Positions 22,686 through 29,773 of a stretch of 43,939 bases of DNA are shown here, one piece after another; position 1 is the stretch's first letter; each line of letters opens with the position of its first letter. Source of the stretch: Chitinophagaceae bacterium (GTDB taxonomy: Bacteria > Bacteroidota > Bacteroidia > Chitinophagales > Chitinophagaceae); the NCBI GenBank assembly GCA_014379965.1, contig JACMKU010000218.1, positions 1 to 43,939 of the forward strand. Direction: 5' to 3'. The position numbers and the translations under genes were made by a program. Below the pieces are notes generated by a model that worked only from the letters and a program-made list of their open reading frames with translations, made no database searches and was not told the DNA's origin.

Positions 22686-23613
22686 TCCCCGGTTGTATCA
22701 AAAACCCACTATTCGCCCCTGCTACCGTCGACGGAACCTCGCCATTCCATTTCTGTATCTTGATATATTCGATGTAGAGCGGAGTCAGCGATAATTGTTC
22801 TTTCTTGATAGCCTCGGCGCGACCAGCAGCCTCGATCACGGCCTTGGCAGAGTCACCACGCGCCTGTGCAATCTTGCGCTCGGCCTCTGCAACGGCGACC
22901 TGTCGCTGGTTTTCCGCCACCTGCACTTCCTGGATCGCACGCGTCTTAGCGATGATGGTCTCGGATATCTCCGTCGGCGGAACAATGTTCGTCCTCAGTT
23001 GTGATACATTGAACCATTGTGAAACTCTCTTATTACATTCCGAAATGATAGCGGATTCGAACTCTTCGCGGTGATTAAAGATGGAATCGACTGTGTAGCG
23101 ATTCGCTACGTCGTTCACAGAACCCACGATCGCGTTTTTCAGCCAACCCTGTTCCATCTCCTTTACGCCCACCCGCAAATTCTGGAACATGTCTGCAACG
23201 TTTCCAGCATTGATCGAATAGTTGAACGATGGTTTGATGGTAGCACGAAATCCACCCCTCGTTACTATATCTGCCTCCTCGTAGTCGATGTGTTGTTGGT
23301 GGATCGGGAATTCATAAATACGGGAAATCCAGGAATTGTAGAACACCCAGCCTGTCACATACTCGGTCTTGCCAACGCCACGGTTATCACCAACGTTGCT
23401 CACCTTGATGCCTACGTGGCCGGCATCAATCCTCTCTACGTCGATAGGGTTGATAGCTGCGACCAGTAATGCAAGTAGGAAGGCGACTAGCAATCGCCAT
23501 GAGCCTTTCAGGCGTGACCTGCCAGTAGTGTCTTTATAAGATGATCTCCGGAATGCCTGAAGGGACAATCCGATGATGACGAAAGCAATCAGGAAGGTGA
23601 TGATGCCGATCAT
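22678..23613 (-). CDS. SPFH/band 7 (prohibitin-like) membrane protein
   Basis: This 311-aa protein has two N-terminal hydrophobic segments (about 2-18 and 40-58), the SPFH/band 7 domain (about 60-240, with ERIDAGHVGIKVSNVGDNRG and GFRATIKPSFNYSI), and a charged coiled coil (about 225-285, AEAERKIAQARGDSAKAVIE). Such proteins form large ring assemblies that organise the inner membrane and often modulate proteases; the partner here is unknown. It follows a 67-aa two-helix membrane protein with a 4-bp overlap, so the two are coupled. The TAG stop is created by a downstream word array. No NfeD-like partner or FtsH gene is visible. Confidence 0.9.
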   Translation of the reverse strand: MIGIITFLIAFVIIGLSLQAFRRSSYKDTTGRSRLKGSWRLLVAFLLALLVAAINPIDVERIDAGHVGIKVSNVGDNRGVGKTEYVTGWVFYNSWISRIYEFPIHQQHIDYEEADIVTRGGFRATIKPSFNYSINAGNVADMFQNLRVGVKEMEQGWLKNAIVGSVNDVANRYTVDSIFNHREEFESAIISECNKRVSQWFNVSQLRTNIVPPTEISETIIAKTRAIQEVQVAENQRQVAVAEAERKIAQARGDSAKAVIEAAGRAEAIKKEQLSLTPLYIEYIKIQKWNGEVPSTVAGANSGFLIQPGKQ

Positions 23614-23813
23614 TTTGTTTTGGTTTTAAGAAAATAAACAAACGAAAGAATATGTTTAATGAATAATACGAGCAAGACGACCAGCAGGATCACGAATCCA
23701 CCGATAGCCAACCAGCTTCCGGTGAGATCATAGTCGGTGAGATAAGTGAGTAAGAAGAAATTGGCCAGCGCATGTAGGAGCAGGGCGCCGATCCTTATCA
23801 GCAGCGTGTTCAT
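23610..23813 (-). CDS. Small two-helix membrane protein coupled to the SPFH gene
   Basis: This 67-aa protein has two hydrophobic segments (about 4-24 and 32-58) and a basic tail (YFLKTKTK). I do not recognise a family. Its stop overlaps the SPFH start by 4 bp (ATGA), a sign of translational coupling, and supports it being a real gene. It could be a small partner of the SPFH assembly. Confidence 0.65.
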   Translation of the reverse strand: MNTLLIRIGALLLHALANFFLLTYLTDYDLTGSWLAIGGFVILLVVLLVLFIKHILSFVYFLKTKTK

Positions 23814-23946
23814 CTGTGGTGGTTTGGTCGATCGAAGATACTAAATCGGAGAATTTCTCACCGTGACCAGCCTTGACTGGTCTGCACTTCTTTCCCACAA
23901 CTTGTTCCGGAAAACGCAGCCTGTTCACATACTTAATACATTACGG

Positions 23947-23976
23947 TTTCGTTAAATGTTATAATTATTACTTTTG
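23947..23976 (+). promoter_or_regulatory. Probable promoter of the cyanophycinase gene
   Basis: TACTTTTG at 23969-23976 matches TAnnTTTG, and TTTC at 23947-23950 lies 18 nt upstream as a near-match of the TTTG box. The ATG is at 23999, giving a very short leader. Confidence 0.45.
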
Positions 23977-23998
23977 CAGTATAATCGTAAATAACCTC

Positions 23999-24892
23999 AT
24001 GACGCATCCTAAGGGAAAACTAATAGCTATAGGTGGAGCGGAAGATAAGGGCACTGATTTAGAGAAAGGAGAAATACATCGTAGCAATCTCAACTTCTTT
24101 GAACTTGGCATTCTCCGCCGCGTGGTGGAAGAAACCGGAGGCCCCTCCGCTCGCATCGAGGTGGTGACTACTGCCTCTACCATTCCCAATGAAGTGGGCA
24201 ATAACTATCTCAATGCATTCGGCAAGATTGGTTGTACCAATGTCGACGTGATGCATATTCGTAATCGCCAGGATGCCATCAACCCGGATTTTCTAGAAAG
24301 GATTAAACGCTGCGAGGGCATCATGTTCAGTGGAGGTAACCAGATGCGGCTTAGCGCAATTCTTGGCGGCACAGCCTTTCTCGATACATTATTGAGAAGG
24401 TACCACGAAGAGAACTTTACGATCGCAGGCACCAGCGCAGGAGCCATGGCGATGAGTAATACCATGATCTATGAAGGCAACGCCATCACTGCACATCTGA
24501 AAGGCGAAGTAAAGATCACGACAGGTCTCGGATTCCTGGATGACGTTATCGTCGATTCACACTTCGAGAAACGCGGCAGATTTGTTCGTCTCTCGCAGGC
24601 TATCGCATCCAATCCCCAATGCATCGGCATCGGTCTGGGGGAGGATACTGGTATGCTCATCACCGACGGCAACAAGATGGAAGCAATCGGTAGCGGGCTC
24701 GTTGTAATCATCGACGGGTACGACATCCGCCACAGCAATATCGCCGATATTCCCGATGGCAACCCTATCAGCATTGAAAACATAAAGGTTCACTTCTGCG
24801 AAAAAGGTAATGGCTATTCTCTCAAGGAGCGCGAATTCCTGCCCGAGGCAAGAGAAGGTGCTGTGATTAAGAAGCAGGTGAACGTGGAATAA
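23999..24892 (+). CDS. cphB: Cyanophycinase
   Basis: This enzyme of about 297 aa (S51 family) cuts cyanophycin into beta-Asp-Arg dipeptides. I prefer the ATG at 23999, which gives MTHPKGKLIAIGGAEDKG, the usual CphB N-terminus, and places a promoter just upstream; an open frame further upstream has no family sequence. The nucleophile segment is AGTSAGAMAMS, and GIMFSGGNQMRL and DSHFEKRGRFVRL are also characteristic. No signal peptide is seen, so it is an intracellular cyanophycinase of the mobilising type. With cphA in the same window the organism can probably store and use the polymer. An isoaspartyl dipeptidase was not found here. Confidence 0.94.
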   Translation: MTHPKGKLIAIGGAEDKGTDLEKGEIHRSNLNFFELGILRRVVEETGGPSARIEVVTTASTIPNEVGNNYLNAFGKIGCTNVDVMHIRNRQDAINPDFLERIKRCEGIMFSGGNQMRLSAILGGTAFLDTLLRRYHEENFTIAGTSAGAMAMSNTMIYEGNAITAHLKGEVKITTGLGFLDDVIVDSHFEKRGRFVRLSQAIASNPQCIGIGLGEDTGMLITDGNKMEAIGSGLVVIIDGYDIRHSNIADIPDGNPISIENIKVHFCEKGNGYSLKEREFLPEAREGAVIKKQVNVE

Positions 24893-24897
24893 TGCCA

Positions 24898-25025
24898 TCA
24901 AGTGAATTGTGAGTAGTGAATAGTGAGTGGCTACTGACTATCGTAACTACCCTAAAGTTTCGAACACGAAAGCGTGTTTGCGTATCGGGGTTCACTCACT
25001 ATTCACTACTGACCATTGACAATAA
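24898..25025. repeat. Fold-back word array (GTGAGTAGTGAATAG)
   Basis: Words AGTGAATTGTGAGTAGTGAA (24900-24927) are matched after about 60 nt by the complementary TTCACTCACTATTCACTACT (from about 24990). The word is the same family as at 3961 and 18064. The gap ends with the SGNH gene's start at 25054. Confidence 0.8.
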
Positions 25026-25053
25026 ACGCCACTTCAAAAAAAAGAGTTTCCCC

Positions 25054-25710
25054 ATGATAAAATTCCTACTGGCTTTTTCACTAGCGCTAACTGCAATGCT
25101 TCCACAGAAAAAAACAAAAGTGATCTTCTTCGGTGATTCCATCACACAGGCAGGTGTTAACCGCGGTGGATACATCATGCGCATCGATAGCATGAGTAAG
25201 CTAGAGAAGAAATCAGACCTGTATGAATTTGTCGGCGCAGGCATCGGCGGCAATAAGGTCTATGATCTCTACTTACGACTCGAGGACGACGTGCTCTCAA
25301 AAGACCCCGGTTTAGTATTGATCTATGTCGGAGTGAATGATGTATGGCACAAAAGATCCGGCACTGGGACCGACGCGGACAAGTTTGAAAAGTTTTACCA
25401 GGCGATCATCAATAAACTCAAATCAAAAGGTAGTAAAGTCATATTGGTAACCCCCGCAGCTATCGGGGAAAGAACCGACTTCAGTAACGAGCAGGACGGC
25501 GACCTCAACAAGTATTGCAACATAATACGTAGTATCGCTGCTAAGAACAACCTTCCTCTCGTTGATCTTCGTAAGCGATTCCTCGAATACAATCTGAAAA
25601 ATAATCCCGAAAATAAAGACCGAGGAATTCTTACTACCGATGGGGTACATCTAAATGCGGCGGGGAATCAGTTGGTGGCGGAGGAGATGTGGAAAGTGAT
25701 TTTGGAATAG
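25054..25710 (+). CDS. SGNH/GDSL-type esterase, exported
   Basis: This esterase of about 218 aa starts at ATG 25054, which gives a short signal (MIKFLLAFSLALTAMLPQ); a longer frame upstream only reads the repeat. Block I is FGDSITQAG, block III is VGVNDVW, and the C-terminal catalytic pair is in TTDGVHLNAAG (Asp and His). The sequence is nearer to general GDSL acetyl- or lipolytic esterases than to the CE12 pair at the left of the window. The substrate is not predictable, although carbohydrate esters are likely in this type of organism. It is monocistronic between two arrays. Confidence 0.9.
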   Translation: MIKFLLAFSLALTAMLPQKKTKVIFFGDSITQAGVNRGGYIMRIDSMSKLEKKSDLYEFVGAGIGGNKVYDLYLRLEDDVLSKDPGLVLIYVGVNDVWHKRSGTGTDADKFEKFYQAIINKLKSKGSKVILVTPAAIGERTDFSNEQDGDLNKYCNIIRSIAAKNNLPLVDLRKRFLEYNLKNNPENKDRGILTTDGVHLNAAGNQLVAEEMWKVILE

Positions 25711-25815
25711 ACGAGAGGCGGGAGGCGAGAGGCAATAGTCAAACTTTGAATGGAGCTATCCTTAGTTAACTCAATCAACTGAATCAACCGAATCAACTAA
25801 TCAACCAACCCTCCA
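25711..25815. repeat. Intergenic word array between convergent genes
   Basis: After the esterase stop the words GAGAGGCGGGAGGCGAGAGG appear, then from about 25765 a different series of AATCAACTGAATCAACC words. The GAGAGGCGGGAGGC word returns at the right edge of the window. It is a weaker array than the others and the arms are not clearly complementary. Confidence 0.6.
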
Positions 25816-25816
25816 T

Positions 25817-26419
25817 TCACAAAATCCCCTTATCCGACTCCCACTTCCTCGTATTCCTGCCTGAATGCTCCAGGATGGGATAGTTATTTTTACGCGCCCA
25901 TTTGAACATTTTCTTTCGGAGAAGCTTGGGGTAGAAATGTTGGACGATATTTTCCTTGTTCGACAATTCCTTAAACAGACCGATCTCGCTCAGGACATCA
26001 TAAGATGCCGCCGCACAACGCATTCCAAACACCGCATAATCATACGGAGCCTGCTTGGCATAATGATCGAAGAGGGAATCGAGAAGATGCATCTGAAGAG
26101 GCGTCAATGGTATCAGTATCGTGATAAACTTGTCACTCGCCGTATCCCACTTTACTGCCTTGTTTAATTCAAATCCTCCATTTGGTTTGCTGTTCTTCGG
26201 AAAAACCCTGCAATTTCCAAACGGCCTAAAGTCCAGCACTCGACCATTCGCTTCGATGTTGACGTGACCACCTTTTATCCCGCCGAATCTTTTGGCCTCT
26301 TCCTTTTTATACCCTTTTCCTGGAACAGAACCATACAGGAAATTAAGTTTGATAGTATCCTGCTGGGAGAAAACCACCAGGGTAAAAACTGATAATATGG
26401 TTGTCAGTAAGAATTTCAT
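25817..26419 (-). CDS. Secreted protein of unknown function
   Basis: This 200-aa protein has a signal peptide (residues 1-18, ending VFSQ). I do not recognise the family. Notable segments are GGIKGGHVNIEANGRV with His52, then LTPLQMHLLDSLF and APYDYAVFGMRCAAASYDVL with Cys135. A His near the start and a Cys within a helix-like RCAAASYDVL segment recall permuted NlpC/P60 (papain-like) hydrolases, where the His precedes the Cys, but this is only a suggestion. A basic C-terminus follows (LLRKKMFKWARKNN). It is 67 bp from the end of the alpha/beta-hydrolase gene upstream. Confidence 0.75.
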   Translation of the reverse strand: MKFLLTTILSVFTLVVFSQQDTIKLNFLYGSVPGKGYKKEEAKRFGGIKGGHVNIEANGRVLDFRPFGNCRVFPKNSKPNGGFELNKAVKWDTASDKFITILIPLTPLQMHLLDSLFDHYAKQAPYDYAVFGMRCAAASYDVLSEIGLFKELSNKENIVQHFYPKLLRKKMFKWARKNNYPILEHSGRNTRKWESDKGIL

Positions 26420-26486
26420 TTAGAAGTGGACTCGAATGTTAGACGACAAAACTACACAATGCCACATCGATTCCGGTATTATGATG

Positions 26487-27128
26487 TCAACCAACGAGCT
26501 TTTTTAACAATGCTGATATTTCCGCATGTTGGTCCATCGGCAAAACGTGTGAACCGCCTTGTATCGTATAATCTGAATGCACTAATCGATAGGGTAGGAT
26601 TCGATCGGCCGTTCCATGAATGTGGATAATATTCCCCGGCACCTCCGTATTTTTCCACCGAAGGATAGCGTTCATCGCCCATTTTACAAAAAGCATATCG
26701 CTGTCGCGAATAATATCCAGTAAAATTCTTTTTTGATCAGGATCATTTCTTCCCACCATTTGCTTGACGAGGTAAGTGGACCGTTTGAGTAAGCCTGGAG
26801 GCACCCAGTTGAAAAAAGGAAAGTATCGGGCCGCTTTCAGATACCTTGGAATCTCAGATGCTGTTTTGCTGCTCGCCATGAGAATGGCGTTAATCGAAGG
26901 ATCGCGCTTCGCCATCTCCGTCGCCAGCATACCGCCGAAAGAAATTCCGACGATTGTTGGTTTCGGCTCATCTATTAATCCGCGTAAACGTGTCGCATAA
27001 TTCTCAAGGGTCTCGTTTTTCTCCGGTGGAATCCAATCGATATATACGGGTTCACAGAATGAAAGATCCAGGAAGGAAAACACCCTCTTATCGGCCCCAA
27101 GCCCACTGATAAAATATACTTTCTTCAT
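26487..27128 (-). CDS. Small alpha/beta-hydrolase
   Basis: This 213-aa cytoplasmic protein has a compact alpha/beta-hydrolase fold. The N-terminal strand is VYFISGLGADKRVF, the nucleophile elbow is GISFGG (Ser63), the acid Asp175 is in HGTADRIL, and the base His194 is in GGSHVLP. A helical cap lies at about 90-150. The family is common in Bacteroidota and uncharacterised. It starts 17 bp from the tyrS stop and is read in the same direction, so it is probably co-transcribed with tyrS. Confidence 0.85.
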   Translation of the reverse strand: MKKVYFISGLGADKRVFSFLDLSFCEPVYIDWIPPEKNETLENYATRLRGLIDEPKPTIVGISFGGMLATEMAKRDPSINAILMASSKTASEIPRYLKAARYFPFFNWVPPGLLKRSTYLVKQMVGRNDPDQKRILLDIIRDSDMLFVKWAMNAILRWKNTEVPGNIIHIHGTADRILPYRLVHSDYTIQGGSHVLPMDQHAEISALLKKLVG

Positions 27129-27145
27129 CCGATTCCGTTAAATCT

Positions 27146-28423
27146 TCAAACCGCTTTCACGAGAAAATAATTCTTCTTTCCTTTCTGAACCAATAGGTAT
27201 TTCCCATGCAACAAGAGTGTAGGATCTATAGCCAGCTGCAGGTTATCAATTTTTTTCCTGTTGATGCTCACGCCTCCTCCCATCATCGTTTTCTTTGCCT
27301 CACCCTTACTAGGAAAGATGCCTGTCTCTGCCAGGAACGAGACCACGTCGATGCCCGCATCGATTCTTGACATAGCGTAATCGGATTTCACCACTCCCTC
27401 CATACCCTCGAGATCTTCAATCGTTAGAGATTCAGCAGGTGCCTGCTGGTTGGAAAATAACTTCTGCGTGGTCTCGATAGCCTTATCGTATTCCCCGGCA
27501 CCATGAACAAACGTTGTTATCTCTTTACCCAGTCTTTTTTGCAGTCCGCGTTGTCCCGGATCTTTCTTATGTTCCTTCAATAGCTCGTTTATTTCAGCCT
27601 GGGGAAGGAACGTAAAGATCTTGATCCATTTTTCTGCATCCTCGTCGCTGGAGTTAAGCCAGAATTGGTAAAACTGGTAAGGTGAAGTCTTCTCCGCATC
27701 CAGCCATACATTGCCTTTTTCGGTCTTACCAAACTTTCCCCCATCAGCTTTTGTGATAAGCGGGTTGGTAAAGACATATGCCTCCCCGCCAACCTTACGT
27801 CGGATGAGTTCAGTCCCGGTAGTCATGTTACCCCACTGATCGCTTCCTCCCATCTGAAGCTTGCACTGTTTATTCTTGTAAAGCCAGTAGAAATCGTATC
27901 CCTGCATAAGTTGGTAAGCGAATTCGGTGTAACTGATACCGGTATCGCCCTCGATCCGTTTCTTCACGCTATCCTTGGCCATCATATAATTCACTGTAAT
28001 GTGCTTTCCTGCCTCGCGAAGGAAGTCGATGAAGGAAATGGACTTAAACCAATCGAAGTTATTAGCCATCTCAGCAGCATTTGGTCGGGAGGGATCGAAG
28101 TCGAGGAATTTTTCGAGCTGGGCTCGTACACCTGCTATGTTTTTTTGTAATATGTCCTCACTAAGAAGGTTTCTTTCTTCGCTCTTGCCACTAGGGTCTC
28201 CGACCATACCCGTGGCGCCACCGACCAGGGCAATGGGTTTATGGCCAGCTTTTTGAAAATGTACCAGGAGGAGAATAGGGACCAGGCTGCCAATATGTAA
28301 ACTGTCGGCAGTAGGGTCGAAACCGATATATCCAGTAGTCATTTCCTTGTTGAGTTGATCCTCGGTGCCCGGCATGATGTCCTGTATCATTCCTCTCCAC
28401 CGTAATTCGTCGATGAGCTTCAT
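27146..28423 (-). CDS. tyrS: Tyrosyl-tRNA synthetase
   Basis: This 425-aa class I aminoacyl-tRNA synthetase attaches tyrosine to tRNA-Tyr. The signature HIGH-type motif is HIGS at residues 43-46 (DSLHIGS), and the KMSKS-type loop is KFGKT near residue 231. The tyrosine pocket is represented by YDFYWLYK and GGSDQWGN. The C-terminal S4-like RNA-binding domain runs from about 350 (SRIDAGIDVVSFLAETGIFP). The length and order are typical of TyrS type I. The divergent neighbour upstream is the PorV-like gene. Confidence 0.97.
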   Translation of the reverse strand: MKLIDELRWRGMIQDIMPGTEDQLNKEMTTGYIGFDPTADSLHIGSLVPILLLVHFQKAGHKPIALVGGATGMVGDPSGKSEERNLLSEDILQKNIAGVRAQLEKFLDFDPSRPNAAEMANNFDWFKSISFIDFLREAGKHITVNYMMAKDSVKKRIEGDTGISYTEFAYQLMQGYDFYWLYKNKQCKLQMGGSDQWGNMTTGTELIRRKVGGEAYVFTNPLITKADGGKFGKTEKGNVWLDAEKTSPYQFYQFWLNSSDEDAEKWIKIFTFLPQAEINELLKEHKKDPGQRGLQKRLGKEITTFVHGAGEYDKAIETTQKLFSNQQAPAESLTIEDLEGMEGVVKSDYAMSRIDAGIDVVSFLAETGIFPSKGEAKKTMMGGGVSINRKKIDNLQLAIDPTLLLHGKYLLVQKGKKNYFLVKAV

Positions 28424-28446
28424 TGGTTTATATCAGTGTTTTGCGG

Positions 28447-28454
28447 CAAAACTA
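28447..28454 (-). promoter_or_regulatory. Possible -7 box of tyrS
   Basis: On the minus strand TAGTTTTG matches TAnnTTTG, 24 bp upstream of the tyrS ATG. A TTTG at 28479-28482 lies 24 nt further up, which is longer than the usual 19-21 nt spacing, so only the -7 box is convincing. Confidence 0.35.
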
Positions 28455-28628
28455 AGGCATTAAAATATTGCGACGATTCAAATGCAATATTTTTCTAACC
28501 TGTTCGTTTTCAAGCGCGAGTCTTTTCCCTTAGTAAAACTATGATTTACGGGGATCAAAGACTATTTTTACAGGCTATCCGTATCTATGAAAGAACCATC
28601 CGTTTTTGCTTATTAGAAAATCATCCGA

Positions 28629-29747
28629 ATGAAATCACTCTCTCAATATTTCACCCTATTTGCTATTGTATTATCGGTCACTGCCAAGGCACAGTTTCGC
28701 AAGTATTCCAACGAATTTCTCAACATTGGAGCGGGTGCTCGTGGCCTCGCAATGGGCGGCGCCCAGGTGGCTTCTGTGAATGACGGTACATCGGGGTATT
28801 GGAACCCTGCCGGACTTGTAGGAATCAAGGATCACCCCCAGTTAAATCTCATGCATGCGGAGTACTTCGCCGGTATCGGTAAGTACGATTTCGCCAGTAT
28901 AGCCTTTCCAGCTTCGAACAACAAAAGGACCTTCGCTATCACCGGTCTGCGATTTGCAGTAGATGATATCATGAACACGCTGTTCCTCGTCGAACCGGAT
29001 GGATCCATCAATTACAACAACATCCAGGCATTCTCGTCGGCCGATTACGCATTTCTTTTTTCATTCGCACAAAAACTTCGCGAGAGCCCCAACAAAAACG
29101 TGCATTTTGGAGTAAATGCCAAGGTGATACACCGGAGTGTGGGAAGGTTTGCTAAGGCCTGGGGCTTCGGACTCGATGCGGGAATTCAGATCTTTCAAAA
29201 TCGGTGGCGCTTTGGAATAGCGGGCCGTGATATTACTACCACGTTCAATGCATGGTCATTCAACTTTACCGAGAAAGAAAAAGAAGTTCTTTACCTGACC
29301 AATAACGAAATACCTGTGAAATCAACAGAGCTTACTGCGCCTAGATTAGTGCTGGGAGTAGCTCACGATTTTAAAGTTGGAAAGAACTCAAGCCTCCTTG
29401 CTGAGGCAAACGTCGATCTTACCTTCGATGGTAAGAGGAACACGCTGCTTAGTGCTGATCCCGTGAGCGCGGATCCGAAGATTGGATTAGAGCTCAATGT
29501 AAATAACGTGTTCTTTCTCCGTGGAGGTATTAACAACTTCCAGAAGGCATTGGCAGATGGAGATACGCTAAACCAAAAGAAAGTTTGGATCTACCAGCCA
29601 AGCGCCGGCGCAGGCTTCCGGATCCAGAATGTGACGATCGACTATGCATTTACGAACCTGGCTAACCAGTCGAACCCTTTATTTACCCATGTATTCTCAA
29701 TTAGACTAGACATGGTGAACGATAAGAGCAAGAAGAAGAAGAATTAA
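28629..29747 (+). CDS. PorV/PorQ-family outer-membrane protein, PorV2-like
   Basis: This 372-aa protein has a signal peptide (residues 1-21, ending AKAQ) and an outer-membrane beta-barrel of the FadL-like PorV/PorQ group. The start NEFLNIGAGARGLAMGGAQV and the WNPAGL segment are characteristic, and the sequence ends in alternating strands (FRIQNVTIDYAFTNLA). In the type IX secretion system PorV shuttles cargo to the sortase PorU; here a PorU-like gene follows 26 bp later, so the pair is very likely a PorV2/PorU2 system. The C-terminus is a lysine tail (KSKKKKN). PorQ is the alternative, but the neighbour argues for a PorV-like role. Confidence 0.85.
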   Translation: MKSLSQYFTLFAIVLSVTAKAQFRKYSNEFLNIGAGARGLAMGGAQVASVNDGTSGYWNPAGLVGIKDHPQLNLMHAEYFAGIGKYDFASIAFPASNNKRTFAITGLRFAVDDIMNTLFLVEPDGSINYNNIQAFSSADYAFLFSFAQKLRESPNKNVHFGVNAKVIHRSVGRFAKAWGFGLDAGIQIFQNRWRFGIAGRDITTTFNAWSFNFTEKEKEVLYLTNNEIPVKSTELTAPRLVLGVAHDFKVGKNSSLLAEANVDLTFDGKRNTLLSADPVSADPKIGLELNVNNVFFLRGGINNFQKALADGDTLNQKKVWIYQPSAGAGFRIQNVTIDYAFTNLANQSNPLFTHVFSIRLDMVNDKSKKKKN

Positions 29748-29773
29748 CCGTACCTAATAAACCCGCTGTCAAA

